From Gracilariopsis chorda (taxonomy: Eukaryota > Rhodophyta > Florideophyceae > Gracilariales > Gracilariaceae), in contig NBIV01000799.1 in the NCBI GenBank assembly GCA_003194525.1, positions 1 through 27,029 of the forward strand: a DNA stretch of 27,029 bases, read 5' to 3'. The stretch's first letter is position 1. Each line of letters begins with the position of its first letter. This document shows, piece after piece, positions 9,354-17,840 of this stretch. The notes under the pieces are model-generated. The model was not told where the DNA came from. It saw only the letters and a program-made list of their open reading frames with translations, and made no database searches. A program made the position numbers and the translations under genes.

Positions 9354-9710
9354 CTCGAGTTGAACTTGGCTGTTGCTCTGTCTCAAGGTACACGAGGAAG
9401 TCGGATTCAAGAAGCGCGACGAGACGAAGGAAAGAGTGCGATCCAAGCGCAGAAGCGCGCTTGAAGTACAGGTGGAGCGACCACGGCGCATGCCGAGCGT
9501 CCCGTCAGCGCTGCGATGCATCCGAGAGAGGCGGTTCCGTTGTGAAGGTGGAAACGCATCTCGATGCAGCTCTCATTCCGTATCTAGGAGCGCAGTGGCG
9601 GCTGTCAGTGATATGTGCTGCGTGGCTTTGCTTGATAGGCTCGAATGCGATGCTCTTCATCTGCATAAGTTGTCAGTGCGTACTGGCGGAGCTGATACTG
9701 CTGTGAAAGG
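9354..9710 (-). promoter_or_regulatory. Conserved upstream block of G2
   Basis: Aligns with 4801-5150 before G1. Shared landmarks (plus strand) are CATCTCGAGT, the GAAGTAC...GGAGCGACCACGGC block near 9464-9488 and GATGCTCTTCAT at 9649-9660. It contains the conserved upstream ORF. Confidence 0.55.
9505..9666 (-). CDS. Conserved upstream ORF before G2 (53 aa)
   Basis: Starts at ATG 9666 (MQMKSIAFEPIKQSHAA...) or at the third codon, 9660, and ends with TGA at 9505-9507. It matches the ORF before G1 over its whole length (F-x-P-I, HAA, DSRH, AP-x-Y, P-x-L-x-D, final R), with several synonymous third-base differences. It ends about 150 bases before the G2 ATG. A weaker resemblance (MQM, then C-x-AAQ-x-I-x-S) is seen at the start of the frame upstream of G4 near 22100. 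A role in translational control of G2 is a reasonable inference. It could also be a first coding exon. Confidence 0.4.
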   Translation of the reverse strand: MQMKSIAFEPIKQSHAAHITDSRHCAPRYGMRAASRCVSTFTTEPPLSDASQR

Positions 9711-11383
9711 AATTCTTGTCATGGAGGTCAAGTTCATTGTATTCTAAATATCCTCTTGACTGACCTCCAAGCGAGCGCATCTTAACGGTGCATGCCTCTC
9801 TTTTTGCTGGAAAGAGTTTCTGTACCGCTTATCTGGGGATTGGAGGGCTATCTCGAAGGATCAATCTATTAAGTGAAGGGGACAGAATGGAGATTCTTGA
9901 ATTCACAGATGGTGTTCAGTGAAGGAAAGGTACATTCAACAACCCCTCTGGTCTTATCAAGCTTACTGGTTACTAGCTTACTGCGAATAACTGAGTGCAT
10001 GCAACTGTTGAAATTTCTTTGATTGCTGGGGCGCGATGAACGCCAAATCAAGAGAGTTGTGCGATCACTAAACAACTGTGCAAATGAGACCGATATGAAG
10101 TACTACAGTCCAATGCTCGGACGTCGCAATTTCAGTGCGGAGATCAAAAATTCAAAGTAGCGTAGACGCAGCGGAAAGGGTGCGGAAGAGTACCCATACG
10201 GACCTCGGTTCGTCACATACCTCGACGCAAATGCACCACGTCACTTGGTATCCTACAACATTGATGTTTTTCGAGTTACACCTGTGCTGTAGCCTTCCAC
10301 GACCTGTTCGCGCATTCAGCCCACATAAAGTCTACTTTTTGTAGGTGCAGTACTGCCAGAATCTCTCTTCATTTCATATCGTTAAAGCGCTGGAAGAAGT
10401 GTAACTCGTGGGCTGTTGTGCTGATCTCCCACATCCCTCGGCAAACCTTGACATGCCCTTCTTCAGTCACAGCAGCGTTCGTCCCGTGCAGTTGCTGTGT
10501 CCATCATCACCTCTCTACGTCCTCGTAAGCATGCAATCGTTAGGTCTCTAGAACATTCGAGCAGCGGTACTACTTCCCCAACTCCCAACGGTGGGCCAAC
10601 GCATTCTCATTATCTCGCACAGCTTTGCGTAGCTCAAACCGGTCTTTTGGTCCAACGCCGAAAGCATCTTGAGCACCTCGCGTGACCTGTTTGTGGGGAT
10701 GCGTCGCACATCATGTGCTGCGGGAGAGCGTTTTGATTTGCCGAAGACCTCAACCGCACGGCTGGATACAATACTGTCCGTTGGAAGCTACATTTGATTA
10801 CGCGTTAGTTCCCAAAATCCATGTTAAGGGTTCAGGTTGAGAAAAGGGCGCACGAGATGTACGGGCTGTTGATCCTTGGTGATTGCGACTGAATGTAACG
10901 ATTAATGTGAATTCTGTGTCAATGACAAGCGGTGCCTCGGGGATGTGCACGTTTTGTGCTGCTTGGACGAGACTTGCTGAGCTTCTGATGTGCGGCTTCG
11001 GATTGGGAGTTGAAAGACGTGGTTGCTCAACATTCAATCCCCCGCAGGTTCTACGGTTTGGCATTGTGTTGAGTACGCGAGGGCTTAGCGGAGCTGCTGC
11101 TTGTGAGGGGGTTTCCCAAAGCACCAGGTATCTGATGTGTGAGGGCGCCGTGAGTCAATGAAGTGGATACGGTGGAAGTCGTCGGCGGAAGACAATCGTG
11201 CAGCTGAAGTATTGCTTATCTCTATCAGTTCAAGCATTTTCAACGCCCAATCTCAAACAAAACCCTATTCCGTGCCGAATCTATCGCGACTAAAGTTACG
11301 CAAACTCATGAACGCCCACCTGCAGCTGTGTTGCTGAGTCAAAACGTGCACAGCTTTTCAGAACGTTCGTCTTCCGAATCCGT
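9711..11383. other. No recognisable gene
   Basis: Short frames on both strands. The longest (10798-11124, minus) has no ATG start, a Pro/Ser-rich composition and no clear match to the neighbouring family. No RNA gene or repeat found. Confidence 0.4.
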
Positions 11384-12434
11384 TCACAAGTCAACGACTT
11401 CTACCTTATCATCCACCGCTTCAAGAAGACTCTCGACGTTTTCATCATCTTCGCCAACTTCCAGCTTTTTATCCACCACTTCAAGAACGGTTTCGACGCG
11501 TTTGTCATCTTCTCCGCTACCCAGATCAATTGCCTCTATCGCACTCCCCGCCGAAAGCTTACCGATGACATTGCGATTGTTGTAAAGGTCAGTGAGCAAC
11601 TGCGTACTACTCTCCGGGTAATCCAAGGGACATGTTTGAGTGCCTGCATCCATTCGCCGAGGGTCGCGAGAACGCACACTAGGAGATAGACGCGGTGTGC
11701 AGGCGGTAGCGTGTCCCAATGTTTCCTGTGATGAGCTGGTACAAGGAGCGGTTTTACAAGTGAACGCAGACGCGAAGTGGTTGCTCGCCGGCGTCAGGGG
11801 GCCACCAAGGGAAACTCTCCTTGAACTCGACGGCGGATGATGGCGTGGGCGGATGGCGTTCCCCGAGCTGACGCGGCTTGGTGGGATATTGTACGGCAGC
11901 TCGCCAGGAGGATTCGACGGGGCAACGCTGGCATCCGCATCGGTGGGCGGTGATAGATGAGACGCGAGAAGGCGGTGCGACCAAGAGCGGGATACGGTGG
12001 GTGGTGTTGCACCGGCATCATCAGCTTTGGCTGCTTCGTCTGCCGATCCAGTGGCCGGTATCGGGTAAAATGCCCAAACCTGCGGACTTGGCAATGAATC
12101 AGTGACCGTTTGGCAACTTCCCGTGTCACAATTACCCGTCGCTTGTGCAGAACATGGCGTCGTGCATAGATGTGGCGACGACAGCCGGTTGCGGTTATGC
12201 GTTTTGGGAGAGTGTGAGGCGGGGAGGGCTGCAGGCACCCGTGTGGGTAGCGTCCAATTTGTTCTGCGGCCGGGAAGAGAATGCCACGCGACTCGACAAA
12301 AGTCGCGATGCCCGAATAGAGAGATGGGAGAGCGGTACGTCGTCCTTAAGGGCGTTGACGCGTGGCCGCTTGCTTCTCGGGAGTGTGACGGAGGGGCTGG
12401 AAGCGCACTTTTTAGAACGCTGCCGGGGATTCAT
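11384..12434 (-). pseudogene. G3: GTQT/SIM-tail family member with a frame change
   Basis: The 5' part begins at ATG 12434 (MNPRQRSKK..., then PRSKRPR; context CTGGAGATGAA, close to that of G1 and G2) and reads to TAA at 12195. The 3' part reads in another frame, open from about 12345 to TGA at 11384. So one frameshift, or an unrecognised intron, lies between 12345 and 12195. The 3' part contains FYPIPATG and VSLGGPLTP (compare CFIPASE and FSIGDSLAN in G1), MDAGTQTCPLDY at 11653 downward, and an acidic tail with repeated SIM-like cores (IEAIDL, LEVVDK, LEAVDD, VEVVDL). The tail includes a 20-residue tandem duplication. The long intact 3' frame with preserved motifs argues that decay, if any, is recent. 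A Ty3/gypsy element sits 343 bp upstream in the same orientation. Confidence 0.55.
11396..11515 (-). repeat. 60-bp tandem duplication in the G3 tail
   Basis: Two in-frame 60-bp units encode GEDDKRVETVLEVVDKKLEV and GEDDENVESLLEAVDDKVEV. Each carries a hydrophobic SIM-like core next to acidic residues. The unit length is a whole number of codons, so copy number can vary without breaking the frame. Confidence 0.7.
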
Positions 12435-12600
12435 CTCCAGATTTGTCTGTTGGCGCTGGCTTGAGCTGTGGGGATGGAATGTGACGGTGCAGCGCGATGG
12501 TGGAAGAGCAAAAGGCAATTCGCGGTGCGGAAGAAGCGGTTGAAATAGAGTTGGAGGAGATCACGGGGCGCGTTGATGCACGGTGAAGGAGAGGAACTTC
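12435..12600 (-). promoter_or_regulatory. Upstream block of G3 related to those of G1 and G2
   Basis: The plus-strand stretch with TGGAAGAGCAAAAGGCAATT and GCGGAAGAAGCGGTTGAAAT aligns with TGGAAGAGAAGAAGGCGGTC and GCGGAAGCCGTGCCTGAAGT before G1. Similarity fades beyond about 12600, before the LTR element at 12777. Confidence 0.45.
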
Positions 12601-12771
12601 CATGGCGGCGAGAGAGGACAGCTGGCGGCTTTCCGCGCTGCAGAATCGGGGGAGGAGAAGCGTATGTCAGTTGCGGGCAGAGATTTGCAGCTGTCGGACG
12701 GTTGCATTGTGCGTCCTCTCCTCTCATTAATCCGTTTCGTGCGTCATTATGGGGGTAGCTAACAAATGTGG

Positions 12772-12776
12772 GAATG
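12772..12776. repeat. Target site duplication, left copy (GAATG)
   Basis: GAATG directly abuts the 3' LTR and is repeated exactly at 18212-18216 outside the 5' LTR. Five bases is the usual duplication length for Ty3/gypsy integrases. Confidence 0.9.
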
Positions 12777-13147
12777 TGTTGATCGGATACGCTACGAAGA
12801 GAGAGCCGACGGTGCGTAGGCTTGTCGGGCAAAGTTGACAGGCACAAAGACCTCAGAAGTCCTACTGAGGCTGCCTCCTTCCCGTAGAGTTCTTCCTCTA
12901 AGAGTCGGCTTTTATATTCTATTTCTAATGTGCTCTCTCCTATGCTAGGAGGCTTGAACGTTTTCGGCATTGCGTGTACATTGCGCGGTGTGCCGCGCAA
13001 TTCTATGCGAATCAACTTCAGTCCTGTTCCGCGGGTTGCGTGTGCGCTGCGCGACTTGCCATGCAATACGCTGCGATTCACCTTGAATCGCGTTCCTCTT
13101 ATCGGGACGTAAGAATGCATCTCGGAGAATTGCTTAGATCATCAACA
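12777..13147 (-). repeat. 3' LTR
   Basis: 371 bp, matching 17841-18211 at all but one position. It holds a TATA box on the minus strand and a 9-bp perfect inverted repeat, ATTGCGCGG and CCGCGCAAT around TGTG (12980-13001). Its outer end lies 343 bp before the G3 start codon. Confidence 0.97.
12910..12917 (-). promoter_or_regulatory. TATA box in the 3' LTR
   Basis: ATATAAAAG-type box on the minus strand. Transcription would begin near 12885 and run toward G3, about 450 bases away, so this LTR could serve as an alternative G3 promoter. Confidence 0.5.
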
Positions 13148-13160
13148 GTCCCCCATAATC
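13148..13160 (-). other. Polypurine tract
   Basis: Reading with the element, GATTATGGGGGAC lies directly before the 3' LTR. The G-rich run is the expected primer for plus-strand DNA synthesis. It is short compared with many such tracts. Confidence 0.6.
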
Positions 13161-13243
13161 AAGCGATAGTTTGGTTATTGCAGATCGATGTCACGAGCAA
13201 TTCGGCGCTGGCGCTGTGTTTCTGACGTTCGCAGATCTTCGAT

Positions 13244-16200
13244 TTATTCTTTCAGTAGTACAGGCACGTCCTGTTCGAGAGAATCAAAAGATACCCAGTC
13301 GGTTTCTTCGTCACTGAATCCGTTCCATTTGACGAGTAGTTGTATCCTGCCTGAAAGTCTTCTGATATCCCTAAACTCCTCGATCGTCAGCAGTTCGTTC
13401 GCTTGGTAGGCTAGATGATCTTTGATTTCTTGCGTAACTTCAAAGTCCTTGTTACGGAAAAACTTTAAACGACGACCGTGTACCCATTCTTTGTTTCCGT
13501 TTAGCAGATTCTCTACTTCGAAGACGTAGTTATCTCTGCAATTCGTTACTCTAGATGGTCCCAACCATTTTAGATTCATTTTAGATCCAGCGTGCTTCTG
13601 CAGTACGCCTCGAAGAACGTAATCCCCTTCGCAGAAGTTAATTGGACGTACTCCGGTTCGGCGATTGTGTGAGTCGACGGCGTTTTTTCGCTGCCTCTTT
13701 GAACGATCAGCACACTCACGGTGTATCTTTGAAAGTGAATCGTGAAACTTCTCGATGTTTCCTAGTGCTTTTACCGTTTCCGTCTTAACGCACTCTACCT
13801 TTCTGAAGTTGTGGTTCTTAATGATGGCAGAAAGTGGCGAATCTCTTGGAAGGCCTGTGAATACCGTTAGAGGGCATTTCCCGTTTAGTCTGCGTGTTGG
13901 TGAGTTGTTGAGGGCGGACTGAATGAGTGTGATAACAGACGGCCAGGCGGTTTGCGGTAGCTGGAACTCGGAGAGTATTGCTCTAGACATTCTGAGAAGT
14001 TCCCGGCATACAACTTCCACCGAACCGTTGCTCCACGGGCAGTACGGGAGCGTGAAATGGTGCTTGGCCTTCAATGCGTCGGAGATACGTTCGACCAGCT
14101 TGTTCTTGAAGTGGCTGCCTTTGTCCGATATCCAACATTTTGACACTCCGAATGAGGCAAACCAGTTCAGTAGGATTGTTGCTGTTGCTTCTGCGTCGGC
14201 TTCGGCTGTAGGTTTCAGCCAAACATAGCCCGAGAGGTCTTCCTTGACGATCAATACGTAAACCAAATCCCCTTCGCCTTTCTTCATGTAGCAGTAGTCG
14301 AAGTGAATTATTTCGTTCGGTTTGCTTGCGTGCATTGTGTGTCCCAAAGGCCTTGGCACGGTGCAACCGGGCTCGGTTGCGATGCAATGAAAACAGGACC
14401 GTACGAACTGTTGGGTGTCTTGTCGAAGATCCTTCCACCAGAAGTGTTCAAGTAATGATTCCAGCGTGGTCTGAGAAGCTCTATGGCCTCCCCTTCCAGT
14501 ATGTGCTGCGATAAGCAGTCTGAGGCGTAGCTGATTATCTGATTGGGGTATCCATACTTGACCAGACTTCAGTTCCCACGGCTTTTTTTTCTTGGAGAGT
14601 GATCTCGGAGCTTCGGCGGCGTGGTTGTGCTGTGATACCGAGATTTCCTGCCTTGAAGGCCAGTCAAAGGCTTCGTTGAGACCAGGGTTGATTGGTGCTA
14701 CCATAAGTGCGCTTATTCTTCCCACATTGGATGGGTGGACGGTCTTCTTCGGCTCAACAGCCCATCTAGTCAGCATGTCGGCCCAGACGTTCTTTTCTCC
14801 GGGAACATGTTCGATGACGTAGCGGAATGCACTCAGTTTTAGAGCCCATCGCATGAGTTTATTCGCGGTATGACGAGCGACTCCAGGATTCTGCCCGTAG
14901 GGATCATAGATGTACACGAGGTTGGCGTGGTCCGTATAGATCGAGGTTTCCCTTCCAGCGGTAAGGTAGTCCATCCTGCACATTGCTTCTACGATGGCGT
15001 ATCCTTCCTTTTCTGGGACGCTCCATCTCTCAGCTGAACCCCTGAACGCGCCGGATAGGAAGCACAGCGGCTCGTGTGTTTGAGTGTGAACTGGTATGTG
15101 ATCTTCAGCTTCGGGTGACTGCGTCAGAATGGCGGCCCAGTGCTCGTCAGAAGCGTCCGTAAAGAGGCACGTTCGGTACACTTCTTTCGGGAGGGAGAGC
15201 TTCGTCGCGGCCGCCAGCTGGGATATTATTCTGTTAAAAGCATCTGTGTGTGTCGTCCCCCAAGAGTCGCTTACACGAACCTTCTCCACTCTTTTCTTCG
15301 TTCGTTTCCCAGCCTTCTTGTACGCGAGTTCTAGTAGATCGTGCAGAGGTTGTACTGTCTGAGAGTAGTTGGGGATAGAGGTGTGCATCCAGTTAGTGGC
15401 ACACATTAGCTGTTGCAACTCGCCGCCCATCTGCGGCATTCGCATTGTCAATAGTGCTTCGAGGTTGCGTGGGTGGAATCGAACTCCTTCCCGAGATATG
15501 ATCCTTCCGCAAAACTTCACTTCGTTACAAAAGAAACAAGATTTCGCAGGGTTGACTTTGAAACCAATGTTTTTGCACACAATCAAGAACATTTCTATGT
15601 CCGATAGCAGTTCCTTCTCGGTCTTAGCGTACATCAGGAAATCGTCGAGCCACTGTAGCATGCGTTTCACTTTCTGTGCGAAGTGTTCGCTTGTGACAGA
15701 TTGAAAGTGGTTTCCAGAATCCGTCCCGCCTTGCAGCATTCTTGTCGGTGAGTACACTCCGTCTGGCGTCTGTATGGACATTATCTCCTGTGCGGCCTGG
15801 TCAAGGGGTATTTGCCAGTAGCCATGGGTGAAGTCGATGTTTGCGAAGCACTCGCTTTCGCTGCAGTTCTGCAAGAGAGATTCCAAGTGCGGCATGACTG
15901 ATTGGAGCGGGAGCGTTCGTGCGTTAGTTCCTCGCAGGTCCACTGTGAAGCGGAGCTTTTCCGATCCTGGTTTTGGGACGGCCAGTGCTGGGCTGGCCCA
16001 ACGCGCAGTAGGGTTCTTGTATACTGCTCCTATCTTTTCCAGCTGTTGCACCGTGTGTCGGATGAACTTCCTCTGGTTGGGTGCGTATCGACGCTGTGCG
16101 CATCGGAAAGGCTTTGCGTTGGGCTTGAGCTTCACTGACAGTGGTCGTACCTTTGCCGGTGGATGTACTCCGAGTTTGATGCCAAGACAATCCCGATGTT

Positions 16201-17794
16201 CCTGTAACAGCTTCCTGAGGGACTGCACTCCTTCTCGAGACATTCCGTTGCTTGCGGCTTCCTTGACCGCCTGGTCGATCGCTTTCTGGATGGATTCGTC
16301 GGAGTCGATCCCGAAACCTGCATGCAGACATTCCGGGAGCTCTACTGGATCGTCATCGGCTTCCTGGTAGCTTAGGCCTCTAAACGCAGTTGCAGATAGC
16401 CGCGCGGTCTTCTCCATAAGTTCTTTTTCCGACATACCGCTGATTGTTGCGCCTACCTGCTGCAGATGTTTCCCGAAATCGAATCCTATTGCCTTGAGGA
16501 GTGGTCTTCCCAGCAGCACTTCGGCCATGTCTTCGTCTGCGACTAGGAACTCGACATCTCGGATGCGTACAGGGAGCCCGGTGTTTGGGAGGATGATCGT
16601 CAGGCACAGCTGGGTCTTTGCGATAGCCGTCGAGGTACAAGTTTCGTTATTCCCTTTTACAGCAGGTTCTAAGACCATTGGAGATGCGAGTCGCTGGTAT
16701 GGAGTTTCGGGATGCTTCTCCCGGATTGCGGCGAGGACATTCGATGAAATCGTCGAGAAGTCTGCACCTGAATCTCCTAGTCCGACTTCCTCGATTCCAT
16801 TGAGCATAATTGCGTATCGCCCTTCTTCTTCGTTCGGAATCGTTCGCGGTGTCGAACGAACGGACGAGATCTTTGCGCTCTTCCCGCGCTGCTTCTTGTT
16901 CCCGAACAGTTCGTCCAAAAGTTCTCGCCTTTTCTCCTTAGAAGTCACAGGGCACTTACTGATAGGGTGGATTCCGTCGCATTCTTCTTTGTTCAAACAA
17001 GGTTTGTTCCATTTCTCGCCTCTCTTGGCGTGGCTTGGTTCCTCTTCCCGTCTTCCAAGGCGTTCGCGTACGGTGCGACCGGTTTTCGCGGCCTTTGTTG
17101 GCGGCTCCTGGTTTGACTTCTTGTTCGAATTTCTATGCTGGCTACTGCTTTGCTTTCGCTTGAGCTTGAAGGTCGCTGTCTGGACGGCGTGCACTTGATC
17201 TGCAAGTGTGGATAGTGTGTTTGCGAAGAAAGTCAGATTGCCCTTCTGCTCGGCGGTCCACATACCCATTTGGTCTTTCAATAGCTGCTTTAGCTCAGGG
17301 GGCTCCACTTTGTAAACCAGTTTCGTCACAAGTTGCTTACAACGATCTGTTTCGGTTATCACTTCCGAAGCGTTATGTTCGTCTAGTGCGGTGATCACGT
17401 CCAATACGAACTGTTCTGCTGTCCCAGCTGGGTCTCTAGGCGTGAGCGTATACGTGACCCTCGATATGGCTTCTTCGACGCGATCGTTCAAGTCTCTTGA
17501 GCTGTGGGCCAGACGTGATTCAAACCAACTTTTCACCGCTTCATCTGTCGCCTCCTCTGCTTTGCAGGCCCCTTCTATTCTTCCTAGGATACAAAAGCTG
17601 TGCACTAGTTTTGGCGTGATGCACAGGCGAATCGTAGCTGCCTTGATTCGTTGATTAGCCGGTCTACTGGCGTTGATTTCTTCCACACGTTGAACAAATG
17701 CAGAGTAGTTAGTCTCAAATCGATTTAACTCCGGTTGGGTTGCTTTTGCCAGGGATGGCGGTTGAATCGTGTTCACTAATCCGTAGTTCGACAT
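13244..17794 (-). CDS. Gag-Pol polyprotein of a Ty3/gypsy chromovirus-like element
   Basis: The open frame extends to 18184, inside the 5' LTR, giving 1,646 codons. I place the start at the ATG at 17794 (residue 131 of that frame) because the LTR TATA box lies at 17974-17981 and this is the first ATG after the expected transcript start; the product is then 1,516 aa. Positions below use the 1,646 count. Gag ends with a zinc-knuckle variant C396-x5-C402-x3-H406-x4-C411. Protease has DSGA at 471-474. Reverse transcriptase has D784 and W845-L-D847-D848. RNase H has D1010 and D1085. Integrase has H1228-x5-H1234-x29-C1264-x2-C1267, then D1296, D1354 and E1390 (D-x35-E). A chromodomain-like end (about 1600-1646, VKWNGF...ETDW) may guide insertion to marked chromatin. 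Gag and Pol are in one frame with no stop or shift between them. All catalytic residues are present. TAA ends the frame. Confidence 0.96.
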   Translation of the reverse strand: MSNYGLVNTIQPPSLAKATQPELNRFETNYSAFVQRVEEINASRPANQRIKAATIRLCITPKLVHSFCILGRIEGACKAEEATDEAVKSWFESRLAHSSRDLNDRVEEAISRVTYTLTPRDPAGTAEQFVLDVITALDEHNASEVITETDRCKQLVTKLVYKVEPPELKQLLKDQMGMWTAEQKGNLTFFANTLSTLADQVHAVQTATFKLKRKQSSSQHRNSNKKSNQEPPTKAAKTGRTVRERLGRREEEPSHAKRGEKWNKPCLNKEECDGIHPISKCPVTSKEKRRELLDELFGNKKQRGKSAKISSVRSTPRTIPNEEEGRYAIMLNGIEEVGLGDSGADFSTISSNVLAAIREKHPETPYQRLASPMVLEPAVKGNNETCTSTAIAKTQLCLTIILPNTGLPVRIRDVEFLVADEDMAEVLLGRPLLKAIGFDFGKHLQQVGATISGMSEKELMEKTARLSATAFRGLSYQEADDDPVELPECLHAGFGIDSDESIQKAIDQAVKEAASNGMSREGVQSLRKLLQEHRDCLGIKLGVHPPAKVRPLSVKLKPNAKPFRCAQRRYAPNQRKFIRHTVQQLEKIGAVYKNPTARWASPALAVPKPGSEKLRFTVDLRGTNARTLPLQSVMPHLESLLQNCSESECFANIDFTHGYWQIPLDQAAQEIMSIQTPDGVYSPTRMLQGGTDSGNHFQSVTSEHFAQKVKRMLQWLDDFLMYAKTEKELLSDIEMFLIVCKNIGFKVNPAKSCFFCNEVKFCGRIISREGVRFHPRNLEALLTMRMPQMGGELQQLMCATNWMHTSIPNYSQTVQPLHDLLELAYKKAGKRTKKRVEKVRVSDSWGTTHTDAFNRIISQLAAATKLSLPKEVYRTCLFTDASDEHWAAILTQSPEAEDHIPVHTQTHEPLCFLSGAFRGSAERWSVPEKEGYAIVEAMCRMDYLTAGRETSIYTDHANLVYIYDPYGQNPGVARHTANKLMRWALKLSAFRYVIEHVPGEKNVWADMLTRWAVEPKKTVHPSNVGRISALMVAPINPGLNEAFDWPSRQEISVSQHNHAAEAPRSLSKKKKPWELKSGQVWIPQSDNQLRLRLLIAAHTGRGGHRASQTTLESLLEHFWWKDLRQDTQQFVRSCFHCIATEPGCTVPRPLGHTMHASKPNEIIHFDYCYMKKGEGDLVYVLIVKEDLSGYVWLKPTAEADAEATATILLNWFASFGVSKCWISDKGSHFKNKLVERISDALKAKHHFTLPYCPWSNGSVEVVCRELLRMSRAILSEFQLPQTAWPSVITLIQSALNNSPTRRLNGKCPLTVFTGLPRDSPLSAIIKNHNFRKVECVKTETVKALGNIEKFHDSLSKIHRECADRSKRQRKNAVDSHNRRTGVRPINFCEGDYVLRGVLQKHAGSKMNLKWLGPSRVTNCRDNYVFEVENLLNGNKEWVHGRRLKFFRNKDFEVTQEIKDHLAYQANELLTIEEFRDIRRLSGRIQLLVKWNGFSDEETDWVSFDSLEQDVPVLLKE

Positions 17795-17820
17795 GCTCTC
17801 CTTGTAACGTCTCGGTACGA

Positions 17821-17840
17821 TTTGACGTCTCAAAGCGCTT
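17821..17840 (-). other. Expected primer-binding site region
   Basis: The first 20 bases after the 5' LTR, in element orientation, read AAGCGCTTTGAGACGTCAAA. There is no TGG that would pair with the CCA end of a tRNA. AAGCGCTT is a palindrome. Priming may use an internal part of a tRNA or another mechanism. Confidence 0.4.

Noticed and set aside
10798..11124. Pro/Ser-rich minus-strand ORF as a fifth family member
   Set aside because: No ATG at its start and none of the shared motifs (YTVDAD, YRTPSP, GTQT, SIM-like tail).
12431..13120. 229-codon minus-strand ORF sharing its first 114 residues with the polyprotein
   Set aside because: The shared part is the LTR read in frame, mostly upstream of the LTR TATA box; the remainder is the leader of G3. 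It is an accident of insertion rather than a gene.
15470..15486. tRNA B-box-like sequence (GGAATCGAACTCC)
   Set aside because: It lies within the reverse transcriptase coding sequence and no cloverleaf can be built around it.
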